Assembly (NCBI RefSeq): GCF_000177375.1
Contig: NZ_ADFR01000009.1
Location: 62,001 to 126,000, forward strand
Direction: 5' to 3'
Origin: Bulleidia extructa W1219
GTDB lineage: Bacteria > Bacillota_I > Bacilli_A > Erysipelotrichales > Erysipelotrichaceae
DNA: 64,000 nucleotides
Shown: positions 8,132 through 18,155 of the stretch, piece after piece
Position numbering within the stretch: position 1 is the stretch's first letter
Layout: every line of letters begins with the position of its first letter
The notes under the pieces: generated by a model
Seen by the model: the letters and a program-made list of their open reading frames with translations, nothing else
Databases searched by the model: none
Told to the model about the DNA's origin: nothing
Translations under genes and position numbers: made by a program

Positions 8132-9562
8132 CTAGTTCCGTCTTTTTTCTAAAGCTTCCTTGACCAAACCATTCACTATTTGAGGATTAGCTTGACCACG
8201 AGATTGTTTCATGACTTGACCCACTAAAAAACCAATTGCTTTATCCTTACCATTGTTAAAATCTTCAATAGCTTGCGGATTTTCTTCCAAGACGGCATCA
8301 ACCATTGCTTGAATCGCTTTCATATCCGATACTTGAACAAGTCCTTTTTCTTTAGCGACCATTTCCGGATCTTTACCAGCCATCAAATCTTCTACAAGCT
8401 TCTTAGCTTGTGCATTGGATATCGTTCCATCGTCAACCATCTTCACTAATTTAGCCAATAACATTTGACTTAAATGAACTTCTTGAAGGCTCATTTCATG
8501 TTTGTTCAACCAAGCTGAAATTTCACCTAACAACCAATTACAAATACCTTTTGGATTATCACTATATGGTAAAACCGTCTCGAAATAATCTGACATTTCC
8601 TTATTGGCAATCAATACATGAATATCGTGTGCATTCAAATCGTAGTCATGTTTATATCGATTCTTTCTTGTTTCCGGTAGTTCCGGTAAACTGGATTGAA
8701 TCTCTTCTATCCACTTTGGATCTAAACGAATTGGAAAAATATTCGGCTCCGGGAAATATTTATAATCCACCGTTCCTTCTTTAACACGCATGGAAATCGT
8801 TGTGTTTGTCTTATCATCAAAACGTCGTGTTTCTTGGTGAATCTCTTCACCAGCCTCCAATAAAGCAGACTGCCTTTGAATCTCATATTCCACAGCTTTA
8901 CCAATATGAGAAATCGAGTTAATGTTTTTAATTTCATTCTTTACACCAAGCGTCCTAGATCCCTTAGGGGCTAACGAAATGTTCACATCACAACGCATTG
9001 ATCCTTCTTCCATCTTCACATCTGAAACCCCTAAATAGTACAAAGTTTGACGAAGGGCTTCGACATAAGCCTCTGCTTCTTGTCCATTTTTCATATCCGG
9101 TCTAGACACGATTTCAATCAATGGAGTTCCTGCACGATTGAAATCAATTAGCGAAAAATTCGTTAAATGGAATTGTTTCGCTGTATCTTCTTCCATATGG
9201 ATTCGCTCAATACGGATTTTCTTGATTTGACCATCACTTTCAATTTCCACATAGCCATCTCGACCAATCGGATGAAATTGCTGAGTAATCTGATATCCCT
9301 TTGGTAGATCCGAATAATAATAATTCTTACGATCAAACTTCACTAAAGGATCAATGGTTAGATGAAGAGCCGTGCAAGACTGAATGGCTTTACGCACAGC
9401 TTCCTTATTTACCTCCGGTAAAGTACCCGGATGGCCTAAATCAATTTCATTGACACAAGTATTCGCTTTGCGACCAAACGAAGTTGGAGCTCCCGAAAAC
9501 ATCTTGGTATTCGTTTTTAATTGGACGTGAATTTCAATTCCGATCGTAACATCATATTCCAT
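8132..9562 (-). CDS. gatB: Asp-tRNA(Asn)/Glu-tRNA(Gln) amidotransferase subunit B
   Basis: This 476-residue GatB recognises mischarged Glu-tRNA(Gln)/Asp-tRNA(Asn) and activates the carboxylate for amidation. It shows the family start YDVTIGIEIHVQLKTNTKMF, GSMRCDVNIS, NEIKNINS and YKYFPEPN, and a C-terminal YqeY-like domain (ISNAQAKKLVEDLMAG, KQSRGQANPQIV). Its start codon shares one base with the gatA stop (TAATG), indicating translational coupling. Confidence 0.97.
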   Translation of the reverse strand: MEYDVTIGIEIHVQLKTNTKMFSGAPTSFGRKANTCVNEIDLGHPGTLPEVNKEAVRKAIQSCTALHLTIDPLVKFDRKNYYYSDLPKGYQITQQFHPIGRDGYVEIESDGQIKKIRIERIHMEEDTAKQFHLTNFSLIDFNRAGTPLIEIVSRPDMKNGQEAEAYVEALRQTLYYLGVSDVKMEEGSMRCDVNISLAPKGSRTLGVKNEIKNINSISHIGKAVEYEIQRQSALLEAGEEIHQETRRFDDKTNTTISMRVKEGTVDYKYFPEPNIFPIRLDPKWIEEIQSSLPELPETRKNRYKHDYDLNAHDIHVLIANKEMSDYFETVLPYSDNPKGICNWLLGEISAWLNKHEMSLQEVHLSQMLLAKLVKMVDDGTISNAQAKKLVEDLMAGKDPEMVAKEKGLVQVSDMKAIQAMVDAVLEENPQAIEDFNNGKDKAIGFLVGQVMKQSRGQANPQIVNGLVKEALEKRRN

Positions 9563-10953
9563 TATTTCACCTCCACATAGCTATCTTTCAAGCCTGTCAC
9601 TTCTTCAATTGCTGCACCAATTTGAAACATCACTCCTTCTTGCCAAATATCTGTATTCAAATTGATACCGACCGGCATACCATCTACAAATCCCATTGGT
9701 TGTGTCATGGATGGCGTCCCTGAAAAATTAGCAATGGCCATATAATTTTCTGAAATCAAATAGGCATCAGACAATGGGTTAATATTATCCACTTCCTCAA
9801 TCTTAGGAGCAATCGTCCCAGCTGATGGAGCAATAATAGCATCATAGTCTTGAAGAGCTTTCTTCCACATATCTACAATTTGACGGCGAACTCGTTGCGC
9901 TTTACGGAAAACACGCTCTTGGTTTTCATCTTGAAGTCCATAAGAACCAATCACAAAACGTTTACGAATCTTTGTTCCAAATCCTCTCGTTCTGGTATTG
10001 ATCATGATTTCTTCCATATGGTCACCCTCTTGACGACAACCATAACGAATACCGTCTAAATTCGAGTGATTCGAAGTGGCCTCGCAATTGGCAATAATCA
10101 TATAACTTGGATAAATCGCAGCCATAAGTGTTTCATCTAATTCTATCATTTCCACCACAGCCCCTTTTTCCTTCAAGCCGTCCACAATTTTATCAAACAG
10201 ATGATTGATGCGCTTATCTTGAATGTGGTGATACACATTTCCCAAAATTGCAATCTTCTTGCCCTGAATGTCTTTACCCACATAAGCACAATAGTCATCC
10301 ACCGGTTCAAAACCGGAAGTCATATCTTTTTCATCGCGCCCACTTAAAACCTCTAATGTCAAAGCCGCATTCTGAATATTTCTCGTGAAATAACCCACAT
10401 GATCCAAAGAAGACGCATATGGAATAATCCCGTAGCGACTGATTCGGCCATAAGTTGGTTTTACCCCAATCACACCACAATATGAAGCAGGTTTCCGAAC
10501 AGAATCTCCTGTATCAGAACCAATGGCCATTGGCACAATGCCCGCTGCCACCAAAGCCGCTGAACCTCCGGAAGAACCACCTGTAATACGACTGGTATCC
10601 CAAGGATTATGAGCTGGACCAATAAAAGAACTCAAGTTCGTTCCTCCCATAGCCAATTCATCCATCGATGCTTTTGCAATGGTTACTGCACCGGCTTGGT
10701 TTAATTTTTCCACGATAGTCGCGTTATAAATAGGTACATAATTTTCTAAAATACGAGAACCTGCTGTGGTATAAATGCCTTTAGTATTCACATTATCTTT
10801 AATCGCAATCGGCATGGATAGCAACTTACCTTCACTTGGTAATCGTTCTAATGGTTCTTGCGGATCTACAAAGGTGATGACCGCATTCAATTTTTCTTGT
10901 AAATCCTTCGCTTTTTCATAAGCTTCTAAAACCTGTTTTTTCGAATATGCCAT
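9562..10953 (-). CDS. gatA: Asp-tRNA(Asn)/Glu-tRNA(Gln) amidotransferase subunit A
   Basis: This 463-residue amidase-family subunit releases ammonia from glutamine for GatB. The Ser-cisSer-Lys site is visible as the Lys in MPIAIKDNVNT, the GDTGDSVRKPASYCG segment and the Gly/Ser-rich signature ITGGSSGGSAALVAAG. One variation is GDTGDSVRKP where many relatives have GDTGGSIRQP. It is coupled to gatC by a TAATG overlap. Confidence 0.97.
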   Translation of the reverse strand: MAYSKKQVLEAYEKAKDLQEKLNAVITFVDPQEPLERLPSEGKLLSMPIAIKDNVNTKGIYTTAGSRILENYVPIYNATIVEKLNQAGAVTIAKASMDELAMGGTNLSSFIGPAHNPWDTSRITGGSSGGSAALVAAGIVPMAIGSDTGDSVRKPASYCGVIGVKPTYGRISRYGIIPYASSLDHVGYFTRNIQNAALTLEVLSGRDEKDMTSGFEPVDDYCAYVGKDIQGKKIAILGNVYHHIQDKRINHLFDKIVDGLKEKGAVVEMIELDETLMAAIYPSYMIIANCEATSNHSNLDGIRYGCRQEGDHMEEIMINTRTRGFGTKIRKRFVIGSYGLQDENQERVFRKAQRVRRQIVDMWKKALQDYDAIIAPSAGTIAPKIEEVDNINPLSDAYLISENYMAIANFSGTPSMTQPMGFVDGMPVGINLNTDIWQEGVMFQIGAAIEEVTGLKDSYVEVK

Positions 10954-11249
10954 TATTTCACCACCTTAGGAAGCACAAAATGTCCTTCTACCTTCTTTTT
11001 AACATTTGCCACAGCCTCTTCTTGACTAATCACATGTGTCACCACATCTTCTCTTAAGAAGGACGTTTCCACATCCAAAGGATAAATCATTTCTTCCGTT
11101 TGACTGGTGTCAATTGTATCTAACAACGCCAATTGTTTATCCAAAATTTTAAAATCATCTGATAAACTACCCGCTTCTTCATCACTTAATTGAAACATCA
11201 ATTGTTTTGCCAAAGATTGGAAGTATTGACGATCTCTATTTTCACTCAT
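10953..11249 (-). CDS. gatC: Asp-tRNA(Asn)/Glu-tRNA(Gln) amidotransferase subunit C
   Basis: This 98-residue subunit stabilises GatA-GatB. Features seen are FQLSDEEAGSLSDDFKILDKQL near the N-terminus, TSFLREDVV in the middle, and the C-terminal VEGHFVLPKVVK, the typical GatC end. It is first of the three gat genes, 41 bases downstream of ligA. Confidence 0.93.
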   Translation of the reverse strand: MSENRDRQYFQSLAKQLMFQLSDEEAGSLSDDFKILDKQLALLDTIDTSQTEEMIYPLDVETSFLREDVVTHVISQEEAVANVKKKVEGHFVLPKVVK

Positions 11250-11290
11250 AAATACCTGCTTTCTACCGTATTATTCTAGTCTTTTCAACC

Positions 11291-13261
11291 CTATTTATCA
11301 ATAAATCTAGTCATAAAGTCAGCTTCACTTAAAATCGGAATTCCCAACGATTTTGCCTTTGCGTTCTTGGAAGAAGTGCTATGGATATCATTGTTAATCA
11401 AAAAGTCGGTTGATCCACTCACTACCGAAGCGACTTTCCCGCCCCTAGCGCTGATCCATTCCTTTAATTCATTACGATTCTTAAAATAATGAACCTCTCC
11501 TGTCACCACAAAAGTCAAGCCATCCAAAACACTATCATGACTCACCTTATGTAAATCTTCTATCGTCAGAAACGAAAGCAAATCCTCCATTTCTTTTTGG
11601 TTATTTAAGTCTTTCATCCAGCGCACAAACGCTTCCGATTTTTGTGGACCAATACCATCAATATGTGAGAAAAAATCTAATTCTTTTTCTTTGGCTAAAG
11701 TAATCAATTCCATCAGCGGATAGACACGAAGAAGTCGACTTGCGACATCAATCCCCACTAAAGGAATGGATAATGCAAATAAAAATTTATCTCCCCGAAC
11801 CACCTGCGCTTTTTCTAAGGAAGTTAAGATATTTTCAGCTGACTTCAACCCAAAGCCATCCAGATTTTCAATCGCTTCTTTTCGATCCTTCAAACGATAA
11901 ATATCTCCATAATTCTGAATCCAACCTTGGGCAATAAAAGTAGATAATGTCGCTTCTGAAATACCATCAATATCCATACCTTGCTTCGAAACAAAACGAA
12001 CATATTTCTTCAAAGCCTTAGCAGGACAATGGGCATTACTACACTTCAGTGTTTTTGTTTCCGAAATTTCTGAAACGTGAATCTTCGTCGGTTTTCCACA
12101 AACCGGACAAAGGGTTGGGATTTCTAAATTGCCCACTTTTTTTACAACTGAAATCACCTTAGGAATGATCATATTTGCCTTGATAACTTCTACTTCTGTT
12201 CCACCAGAACCAATACCCAACCGTTCACATTCCGAAATGTTGGCTAAAGAAGCCCTTTGAACTGTAGTACCTTCTAATTCAACCGGTTCAAAGACGGCAA
12301 CCGGTGTAATCGTAGAAATCGCATTAGACCACTCCACCCGAATTAATTTAGAAAGTTTGGATTGATCCGCCCATTTAAAAGCCAACCCGGATCTAGTCGC
12401 ATGATGCCCTGTCACCGTTCCGCTAGACGCATACTGAATATCTTCATAAACAATTACCAAACCATCTACTGGATAAGGGTTCTTTCTCTGCTTTACCTTT
12501 TCACTAAACTGTTTCAAGACTTTCTGAACCGATTCTTCACTCGGTTTTTCAATGAATGTATGTTCCACCACATCAAATCCAAGCTTGGTTAGAAACCCCA
12601 TTCTATCGCCCCAAGAATTGATCTCTTGATCACAATGCACTAATGTAAAAGGACGGAAGTGAATTTTTCTTTCTAATACTTCTGAGGCTTTTTTTAAACT
12701 TAAAGAACCCGAAGCTAAGTTTCTTGGATTCGCATAATTTTCTCCTGTCTCCCTCACATATTGTTCAAAGTCCACATAGGAAATAATTGCTTCACCTCGC
12801 ACAATCAGCCGACCAGGATATCTAATTTCCTTGGGAATACCAAATAATCCATCCACCAAATGTGTGATATTAGTACCGACATGACCATCTCCTCGAGTGA
12901 CCACTTTCTCCAGTTTTCCTTTTTCATAAGTCACGACCAACGTCAAACCATCAAGCTTCCAAGACATCCAAATCGGATGACCATCTGCCCATTTCACCAG
13001 TTCGTTTACACTCTTTGTTTTAGCCAATGATAGAGCTGGAAATTCATGAATTTCCTTTTGCCCAACGATTTCATCCGCCGATACTTTCTGCGTTGGAGAG
13101 TCGGGTAAAATAAGGCCTGTTTGTTCTTCTAAAGCTTTTAATTCATCAAACAAACGATCCCATTCTTGATCACTTAAAATTTCTCGTTGACCATTATAGT
13201 AGGCATTTGAAGCTTCATTCAATTGTTGAATCAACGCTAGCATTCTTTCTTTTTTTCGCAT
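11291..13261 (-). CDS. ligA: NAD-dependent DNA ligase
   Basis: This 656-residue ligase seals nicks in replication and repair. The adenylation Lys is in SWKLDGLTLVV (KxDG), with VTRGDGHVGTNIT and EAIISYVDFE following. It also has an OB fold, a Cys4 zinc finger (CPVCGKPTK ... CSNAHCPAKAL), helix-hairpin-helix repeats (IDGIGPQKSEAFVRW) and a C-terminal BRCT domain (TFVVTGEV ... GGKVASVVSGSTDFLI). Length is usual. It starts 9 bases after pcrA. Confidence 0.97.
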   Translation of the reverse strand: MRKKERMLALIQQLNEASNAYYNGQREILSDQEWDRLFDELKALEEQTGLILPDSPTQKVSADEIVGQKEIHEFPALSLAKTKSVNELVKWADGHPIWMSWKLDGLTLVVTYEKGKLEKVVTRGDGHVGTNITHLVDGLFGIPKEIRYPGRLIVRGEAIISYVDFEQYVRETGENYANPRNLASGSLSLKKASEVLERKIHFRPFTLVHCDQEINSWGDRMGFLTKLGFDVVEHTFIEKPSEESVQKVLKQFSEKVKQRKNPYPVDGLVIVYEDIQYASSGTVTGHHATRSGLAFKWADQSKLSKLIRVEWSNAISTITPVAVFEPVELEGTTVQRASLANISECERLGIGSGGTEVEVIKANMIIPKVISVVKKVGNLEIPTLCPVCGKPTKIHVSEISETKTLKCSNAHCPAKALKKYVRFVSKQGMDIDGISEATLSTFIAQGWIQNYGDIYRLKDRKEAIENLDGFGLKSAENILTSLEKAQVVRGDKFLFALSIPLVGIDVASRLLRVYPLMELITLAKEKELDFFSHIDGIGPQKSEAFVRWMKDLNNQKEMEDLLSFLTIEDLHKVSHDSVLDGLTFVVTGEVHYFKNRNELKEWISARGGKVASVVSGSTDFLINNDIHSTSSKNAKAKSLGIPILSEADFMTRFIDK

Positions 13262-13270
13262 ATTAGCTCC

Positions 13271-15403
13271 TTACTTTTTTGCTGTTAAAGAAGGATGAGA
13301 AGCTTGTAAACGCTTAGTGCCAAAAGGATACGCAAATGCAACCGTCACAAATTCCCCTTCTTGTAGAATCACAACACCCTCACCAAATTTAACGTGTTCA
13401 ATGATGTCCCCTTTCTTCCACTTTTTAACCTCTCTTACCGGTTTTTCCATAAATTGACTATAGAAAGAAGATTCCTGTTTCTCTTGGGATTTGACTACCC
13501 CTCTATGTTCAATATAGAGATCTTCAATTTCATCAATAAAGCGAGATGGTGTCTTTACCCTTTGTAACATAAACGAATAACCTCCAGCATCGGTTAAATA
13601 GAGATGCTTACGTGCTCGTGTAAAAGCCACATACGCTAACCGTCTTTCTTCTTCCACCCCATGATATCCTTCTTGAAGCGAACGTTCTGATGGAAAAATC
13701 CCTTCATTTAAATCAGATACAAATACTGTATCAAACTCCAAGCCTTTCGAGGCATGAACCGTCATTAATTGAACAAAATCATTTTCTACTAACTCTTCTT
13801 TATCCCCATACAAAGCCACCGATTGTAAATATTCTTCTAACGTCGCTTCCGGATGATACCTGGAGAAATCTCGAATATCCTCCATTAATGACTTCAAATG
13901 GCCTAAATTATCCGTGTCTTTTTCCGCTTCCAGAAAAGCACGATAACCCGACTCATCCATAACCAGTTCAAAAAAATCAAATAATTCCAATCCTCCTTTT
14001 TGTTGCAAAGAACGCCACCTTTCAACACGTTGCACAAATTGTCGAATCGTATCTTGTGTTTTTCCTTTGAACAATTCTTCCTTTTGTAACAATTCAAATT
14101 GCGAACAATTTAATTCCCTGGCTCTATGGGCAATCATCTCTACTGTTTTCAAACCCAAACCACGCTTTGGACGGTTTAAAACTCGGGTCAAGGATAAATC
14201 ATCGCCTACCACAATCAAGCGCAAATACGATAAAGCATCTTTGACCACCTGACGTTCAAAGAAGCGTAAACCACCATAAATAATATATGGAATCCTTTCA
14301 TCCATAAGTGCCTTTTCCAAAGCACGAGATAAGTAATTCGCCCGGTATAAAACTGCCATTTCTGAATAAGTGCCTGTTTTTAGTCGAATGGATTTCATTT
14401 CTTGAGCAATCCAAGCCGCCTGATATTCATCACTTCCAGCTGAAAAATGATAAATCTTTTCTTTCGATTGATTATCTGTAAACAATTCTTTATCCACCCG
14501 TTGCTTATTGTTTTTAATAACTGAGTTAGCTCCTTTCAAAATAGAACTGGTGCTACGATAGTTTTGCGTCAATAAAATCGTCTTTGTATTAGAAAAATCT
14601 TTTTCAAAATTGACAATGATACGCACATCCGCTCCACGCCAAGTGTAAATGGTTTGGTCAGGATCTCCTACTACCAGTAAAGAATTATCTTTCCCTGTTA
14701 ATTGCTTGATTAATTGGTATTGAATACGATCAATATCTTGAAACTCATCTACTAAGATATAGTGAAAATGCTGCTGCCACTTTTGTAAAACCACTTCAAA
14801 ACGATCAAACAGACGAACCGTCCATAAAATTAAATCATCAAAATCCAAAGCAAACAATTCTTTTTGTCGATGAAGGTAATATTCATAAATTTTGACTTTC
14901 TTCTTTTCCAAAGAAGAAAAATCTGCAATCTTATTTGCTTCTTCCACACTCACATTTTCTGTTTTATTATTCGAAATGTAACTTAAAGCACTCGCAAATG
15001 AAATTTCATTTTTATCCACGGAATGCTCTTTATAGTACTCCTTTAAAATAGCCTTTTGATCTTCCACATCTAAAATCGTAAAGCTCTTCGGATAGCCCAT
15101 AGCTTCAATCTCTTGACGAAGAATTCGTACACACAAAGAATGGATCGTACAAACGGTCGGCTTGGAAACTTCTTCTTTCATAAGACTCAAAACACGGGTT
15201 TCCATTTCCCTAGCCGCTTTGTTGGTAAAGGTAATTGCTAAAATCTTACTTGGCCAAACTTTTTTTTCTTCCATCAAATATGCAATACGCATCGTTAAAA
15301 CGCGGGTCTTTCCTGAACCGGCTCCGGCAATGACTCTTAAATATTGATGCTCATCCAGCACCGCTTCTTTTTGTTGGGGATTTAAGGATTGTATATCTAA
15401 CAC
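13271..15403 (-). CDS. pcrA: ATP-dependent DNA helicase PcrA/UvrD
   Basis: This 710-residue SF1A 3'-5' helicase acts in repair and in removing RecA or blocked complexes. Motifs in order are Walker A VIAGAGSGKTRVL, LAITFTNKAAREM, VDEFQDID, GDPDQTIYTWRGA, LTQNYRST, VQLMTVHASKGLEFDTVF and RRLAYVAFTRARKHLYL. The C-terminus has a Tudor-like VKFGEGVVILQEGEFVTVAF segment. It opens the operon pcrA-ligA-gatCAB-orf-rlmD. Confidence 0.97.
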   Translation of the reverse strand: MLDIQSLNPQQKEAVLDEHQYLRVIAGAGSGKTRVLTMRIAYLMEEKKVWPSKILAITFTNKAAREMETRVLSLMKEEVSKPTVCTIHSLCVRILRQEIEAMGYPKSFTILDVEDQKAILKEYYKEHSVDKNEISFASALSYISNNKTENVSVEEANKIADFSSLEKKKVKIYEYYLHRQKELFALDFDDLILWTVRLFDRFEVVLQKWQQHFHYILVDEFQDIDRIQYQLIKQLTGKDNSLLVVGDPDQTIYTWRGADVRIIVNFEKDFSNTKTILLTQNYRSTSSILKGANSVIKNNKQRVDKELFTDNQSKEKIYHFSAGSDEYQAAWIAQEMKSIRLKTGTYSEMAVLYRANYLSRALEKALMDERIPYIIYGGLRFFERQVVKDALSYLRLIVVGDDLSLTRVLNRPKRGLGLKTVEMIAHRARELNCSQFELLQKEELFKGKTQDTIRQFVQRVERWRSLQQKGGLELFDFFELVMDESGYRAFLEAEKDTDNLGHLKSLMEDIRDFSRYHPEATLEEYLQSVALYGDKEELVENDFVQLMTVHASKGLEFDTVFVSDLNEGIFPSERSLQEGYHGVEEERRLAYVAFTRARKHLYLTDAGGYSFMLQRVKTPSRFIDEIEDLYIEHRGVVKSQEKQESSFYSQFMEKPVREVKKWKKGDIIEHVKFGEGVVILQEGEFVTVAFAYPFGTKRLQASHPSLTAKK

Positions 15404-15436
15404 AAAAGGCCTCTTTCTAACGAACTTGTATTTTTA

Positions 15437-15465
15437 ATTATAAAGTTTTAAAAGGGCCTTGTAAA
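15437..15465 (-). promoter_or_regulatory. Promoter of the pcrA operon
   Basis: On the minus strand TTTACA (15460-15465), a 17-base spacer and TATAAT (15437-15442) precede pcrA. This fits a housekeeping sigma-A promoter. Confidence 0.7.
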
Positions 15466-15483
15466 TTTTAGAGTCCGGTCCTG

Positions 15484-15492
15484 TGATATAAT
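15484..15492 (+). promoter_or_regulatory. Extended -10 promoter for the rightward genes
   Basis: The extended -10 element TGATATAAT lies 17 bases before the ATG at 15509. No good -35 is seen, as is common for extended -10 promoters. The resulting leader would be very short. Confidence 0.6.
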
Positions 15493-15508
15493 GAAAACGA
15501 GGTAAATT

Positions 15509-16375
15509 ATGATCAAAAAAGCAGAAAATTGGAACGATTATGAATGTATTGATGCCGGTGATTTTGAGAAATTAGAACGTTGGAAAGAAGTCATTTTAAG
15601 AAGACCGGATCCTTTAGCTATATGGCCTAAAGACAAAAAAGTCAATTGGAATCAATATGACGCTATTTATCATCGTTCCAAATCCGGTGGTGGTTCTTGG
15701 AGTTTTAAACAGAAACTACCGAATTATTGGACCATCGGCTATCAAAATCTACGCTTTAAAGTTTCTCCAACCGGCTTTAAACACACGGGGTTATTCCCTG
15801 AACAAGCTGCTAACTGGGATTGGATGCATGATTTAATCCAAAGTCGCCAAGGAAAAGAAACTCGTATTTTAAATTTATTTGCGTACACAGGAGGGGCTAC
15901 CCTTGCTTGCGCTGAAGCTGGTGCTAGTGAAGTTGTCCATGTAGATGCCTCTAAAGGTATGGTGCAATGGGCAAAAGAAAATCGAGATTTTTCTCATCTT
16001 CAGAATCATAAAATTCGTTTTATTGTCGAAGATTGCTTGAAATTCGTCGAAAGAGAAAAAAGAAGAGGAAGAACCTATCATGGTATCCTCATGGATCCTC
16101 CAAGCTATGGTCGCGGTCCTAATGGTGAAATGTGGAAATTCGAAAAAGAAGTGATGGTTTTAATTGAAAAAACATTAGCTATTTTGGATGAGGACGCCTT
16201 ATTTTTCTTAGTCAACTCTTACACCACCGGTTTTTCTTCAACCGTCTTTGAAAATCTTTTTAAAACTTGTCCTTTACCGGAAGGGAAAATTGAAACAGGG
16301 GAGTTAGGCCTACCCGTTTCCTCACGGGATATTATTTTACCAGCGGGAATTTACGCAAGATGGCAGAAACAATAA
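15509..16375 (+). CDS. SAM-dependent methyltransferase (RlmI-like, COG1092 type)
   Basis: A 288-residue class I methyltransferase. SAM motif I is ILNLFAYTGGATLACAEAG at about 120-138, followed by VVHVDASKGMVQWAKEN, and the motif IV-type GILMDPPSYGRGPNGEMWK at about 192-210 suggests a base or amino substrate. The family includes rRNA cytosine methyltransferases, but the PUA domain of RlmI is absent, so the substrate is open. It heads a three-gene rightward operon and overlaps the next gene by 16 bases. Confidence 0.85.
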   Translation: MIKKAENWNDYECIDAGDFEKLERWKEVILRRPDPLAIWPKDKKVNWNQYDAIYHRSKSGGGSWSFKQKLPNYWTIGYQNLRFKVSPTGFKHTGLFPEQAANWDWMHDLIQSRQGKETRILNLFAYTGGATLACAEAGASEVVHVDASKGMVQWAKENRDFSHLQNHKIRFIVEDCLKFVEREKRRGRTYHGILMDPPSYGRGPNGEMWKFEKEVMVLIEKTLAILDEDALFFLVNSYTTGFSSTVFENLFKTCPLPEGKIETGELGLPVSSRDIILPAGIYARWQKQ

Positions 16376-17037
16376 AGATCATTTACGAAGACAATCATCT
16401 TCTTGTCGTGGAAAAACCTGTTAATGTACTATCACAAGCGGATAACAGCCAAGAAGACGATATGGTCAGCCGGTTGAAAAAATTGATTAAAATCAGAGAT
16501 CAGAAACCCGGTCAAGTGTTTATCGGATTGGTGCATCGTCTAGACCGACCCGTTGGTGGTCTGATGGTCTTTGCCAAAACTTCAAAAGGAGCCTCACGTC
16601 TCAGTGATTCTATTCGATGCCATACTTTTAAAAAAATCTATTTAGCCATTGTAGATAGCGTTTCTTTACCACAAGAAGGTACTCTCGAAGATTATTTATA
16701 CAAAGACAGTCAAAAGAATCGTGTTTTTGTAGTGGATGCCAAAAAAGGAAAACTGGCTCGATTACATTACCAAGTATTAGCTAAAAAAAGGGGGAAATCT
16801 TTAGTTCGCATCGTTTTGGAAACAGGTCGTCCTCATCAAATTCGGGTACAATTTGCCAGTCGAAATTGGCCTTTAGTAAATGATCAACGCTATCATCCAC
16901 ACCCAAATAGAGGATCGATTTGTTTATTTGCTTACCAACTCAGCTTTCCCCATCCCACCAAGAGAGAGGAAATCAGCTTTCAGTTATATCCCAAAACCAG
17001 TGGAATTTGGTCTTTATTCCAGGAGAAATTGCAATGA
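16360..17037 (+). CDS. RluA-family pseudouridine synthase
   Basis: This 225-residue enzyme isomerises uridine in rRNA or tRNA. The catalytic Asp lies in FIGLVHRLDRPVGGLMVFAK (HRLDxxxxG) at about residue 62, and RIVLETGRPHQIRVQF is the second signature. No S4 domain is present, so it is a short RluA/RluC-type member. It overlaps both neighbours, including a 4-base ATGA with the VanY-like gene. Confidence 0.92.
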   Translation: MAETIKIIYEDNHLLVVEKPVNVLSQADNSQEDDMVSRLKKLIKIRDQKPGQVFIGLVHRLDRPVGGLMVFAKTSKGASRLSDSIRCHTFKKIYLAIVDSVSLPQEGTLEDYLYKDSQKNRVFVVDAKKGKLARLHYQVLAKKRGKSLVRIVLETGRPHQIRVQFASRNWPLVNDQRYHPHPNRGSICLFAYQLSFPHPTKREEISFQLYPKTSGIWSLFQEKLQ

Positions 17038-18155
17038 AAAAGAAACCGAAAAGACATATCCGAAAAAGTTTTCTTACCCTTTGTATTCTCTTCATGATTG
17101 GTATTGTTTATCTTTTTCTAGAACCCGCTCATCGAAAAAAGAAACAATTGGAAAAACTTGGCTATCACCAAAACCATATTGAAGTCCTTATGAAAGAAAA
17201 GAAAGCCGATGAAGTGATTCAAAAATCTATTCGTTCACCAATCTTAAAAAAGGCGATTGATGACCACCGTTTTTATCCTGCTTACTTTACTTTATACAAA
17301 GCCAGCTATCAAAACCGTACTATTCAAGCCAAAGACATTCTTTTATTCCAACGTTTAAAAGATAAAGGATACGAAGAAGACCAACTGGAAAATCTCTTTC
17401 AAAAGGCCTCTTTCGCAGAACTAACTCCCCTATTGGTCTTGGATTATCAATGGGATGAAAATCGCTATTTAAAAGATGTGCAAAAAAACCGAGTAAAAAA
17501 TACGAATGGGAAATTTCAGCTGAATCACACTTATCGAAAATTATATAAAATCAGTAAAGAAATTAGGAATCCGAAAATTGACACTCTCGTCAATCCCAAT
17601 CATTATTACTCTTCTACCTATATTCCAAAAGATCTTTCACTCATTCCAACTTCCTACGCATCTAAACATCAAAAATTACGGAAAGAAGCAAGTCAAGCAG
17701 CCATTGAATGGATACAAGCTTCTATTGAAAATCAAAGCAATTTTTTCATCACTAACACTTATTTAGATTATAAAAGCCAAGAAAACCTCTATCTTAAAAA
17801 TGAAAATCTAGTTGATAAAGCAGGATATAGTGAGCGTCAAAGCGGTTTACAGATGAAAGCTACTATCACCTATGCGAAACATAAAGAAAAAGCATTCCCT
17901 TGGATACAGAAAACGGCTATAGAATATGGCTTTATCCTACGCTATCCGATTGGTAAAGAACTCATCACTGCTCATCCTGGAAATGATTTGATTTTTCGCT
18001 ATGTCGGTAAAGATTTAGCTAAGCGAATCCAGCAATCTTCTTTAACTTTTGATGAATATAGTGAACTTTATCTACAGGATTGGAATGATCCATCACACAA
18101 ACCGATGGATTCAATTCTTCAGCAAGCACAAAATATAAAAGAAGGAGATCACTAG
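17034..18155 (+). CDS. VanY-like D,D-carboxypeptidase homologue, apparently without zinc ligands
   Basis: A 373-residue protein starting at the ATG that overlaps the RluA stop; a longer upstream frame is only a shadow of the RluA gene. A basic N-terminus and one membrane segment (about 13-30) place the rest outside the cell. The C-terminal ~150 residues follow VanY/DacB peptidases. However, the family motif SEHQTGLAxD reads SERQSGLQMK, the ExWHxRYVG motif reads GNDLIFRYVG, and the substrate Arg motif reads TNTYLDYKSQ. All three expected zinc ligands therefore seem to be replaced. It may bind peptidoglycan without cutting it. Confidence 0.8.
   Translation: MKKKPKRHIRKSFLTLCILFMIGIVYLFLEPAHRKKKQLEKLGYHQNHIEVLMKEKKADEVIQKSIRSPILKKAIDDHRFYPAYFTLYKASYQNRTIQAKDILLFQRLKDKGYEEDQLENLFQKASFAELTPLLVLDYQWDENRYLKDVQKNRVKNTNGKFQLNHTYRKLYKISKEIRNPKIDTLVNPNHYYSSTYIPKDLSLIPTSYASKHQKLRKEASQAAIEWIQASIENQSNFFITNTYLDYKSQENLYLKNENLVDKAGYSERQSGLQMKATITYAKHKEKAFPWIQKTAIEYGFILRYPIGKELITAHPGNDLIFRYVGKDLAKRIQQSSLTFDEYSELYLQDWNDPSHKPMDSILQQAQNIKEGDH

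Noticed and set aside
16920-17033. Longer start for the VanY-like gene
   Set aside because: The extra codons only overlap the RluA-type gene in another frame; the ATG at 17034 is coupled to its stop and begins a normal signal-anchor.
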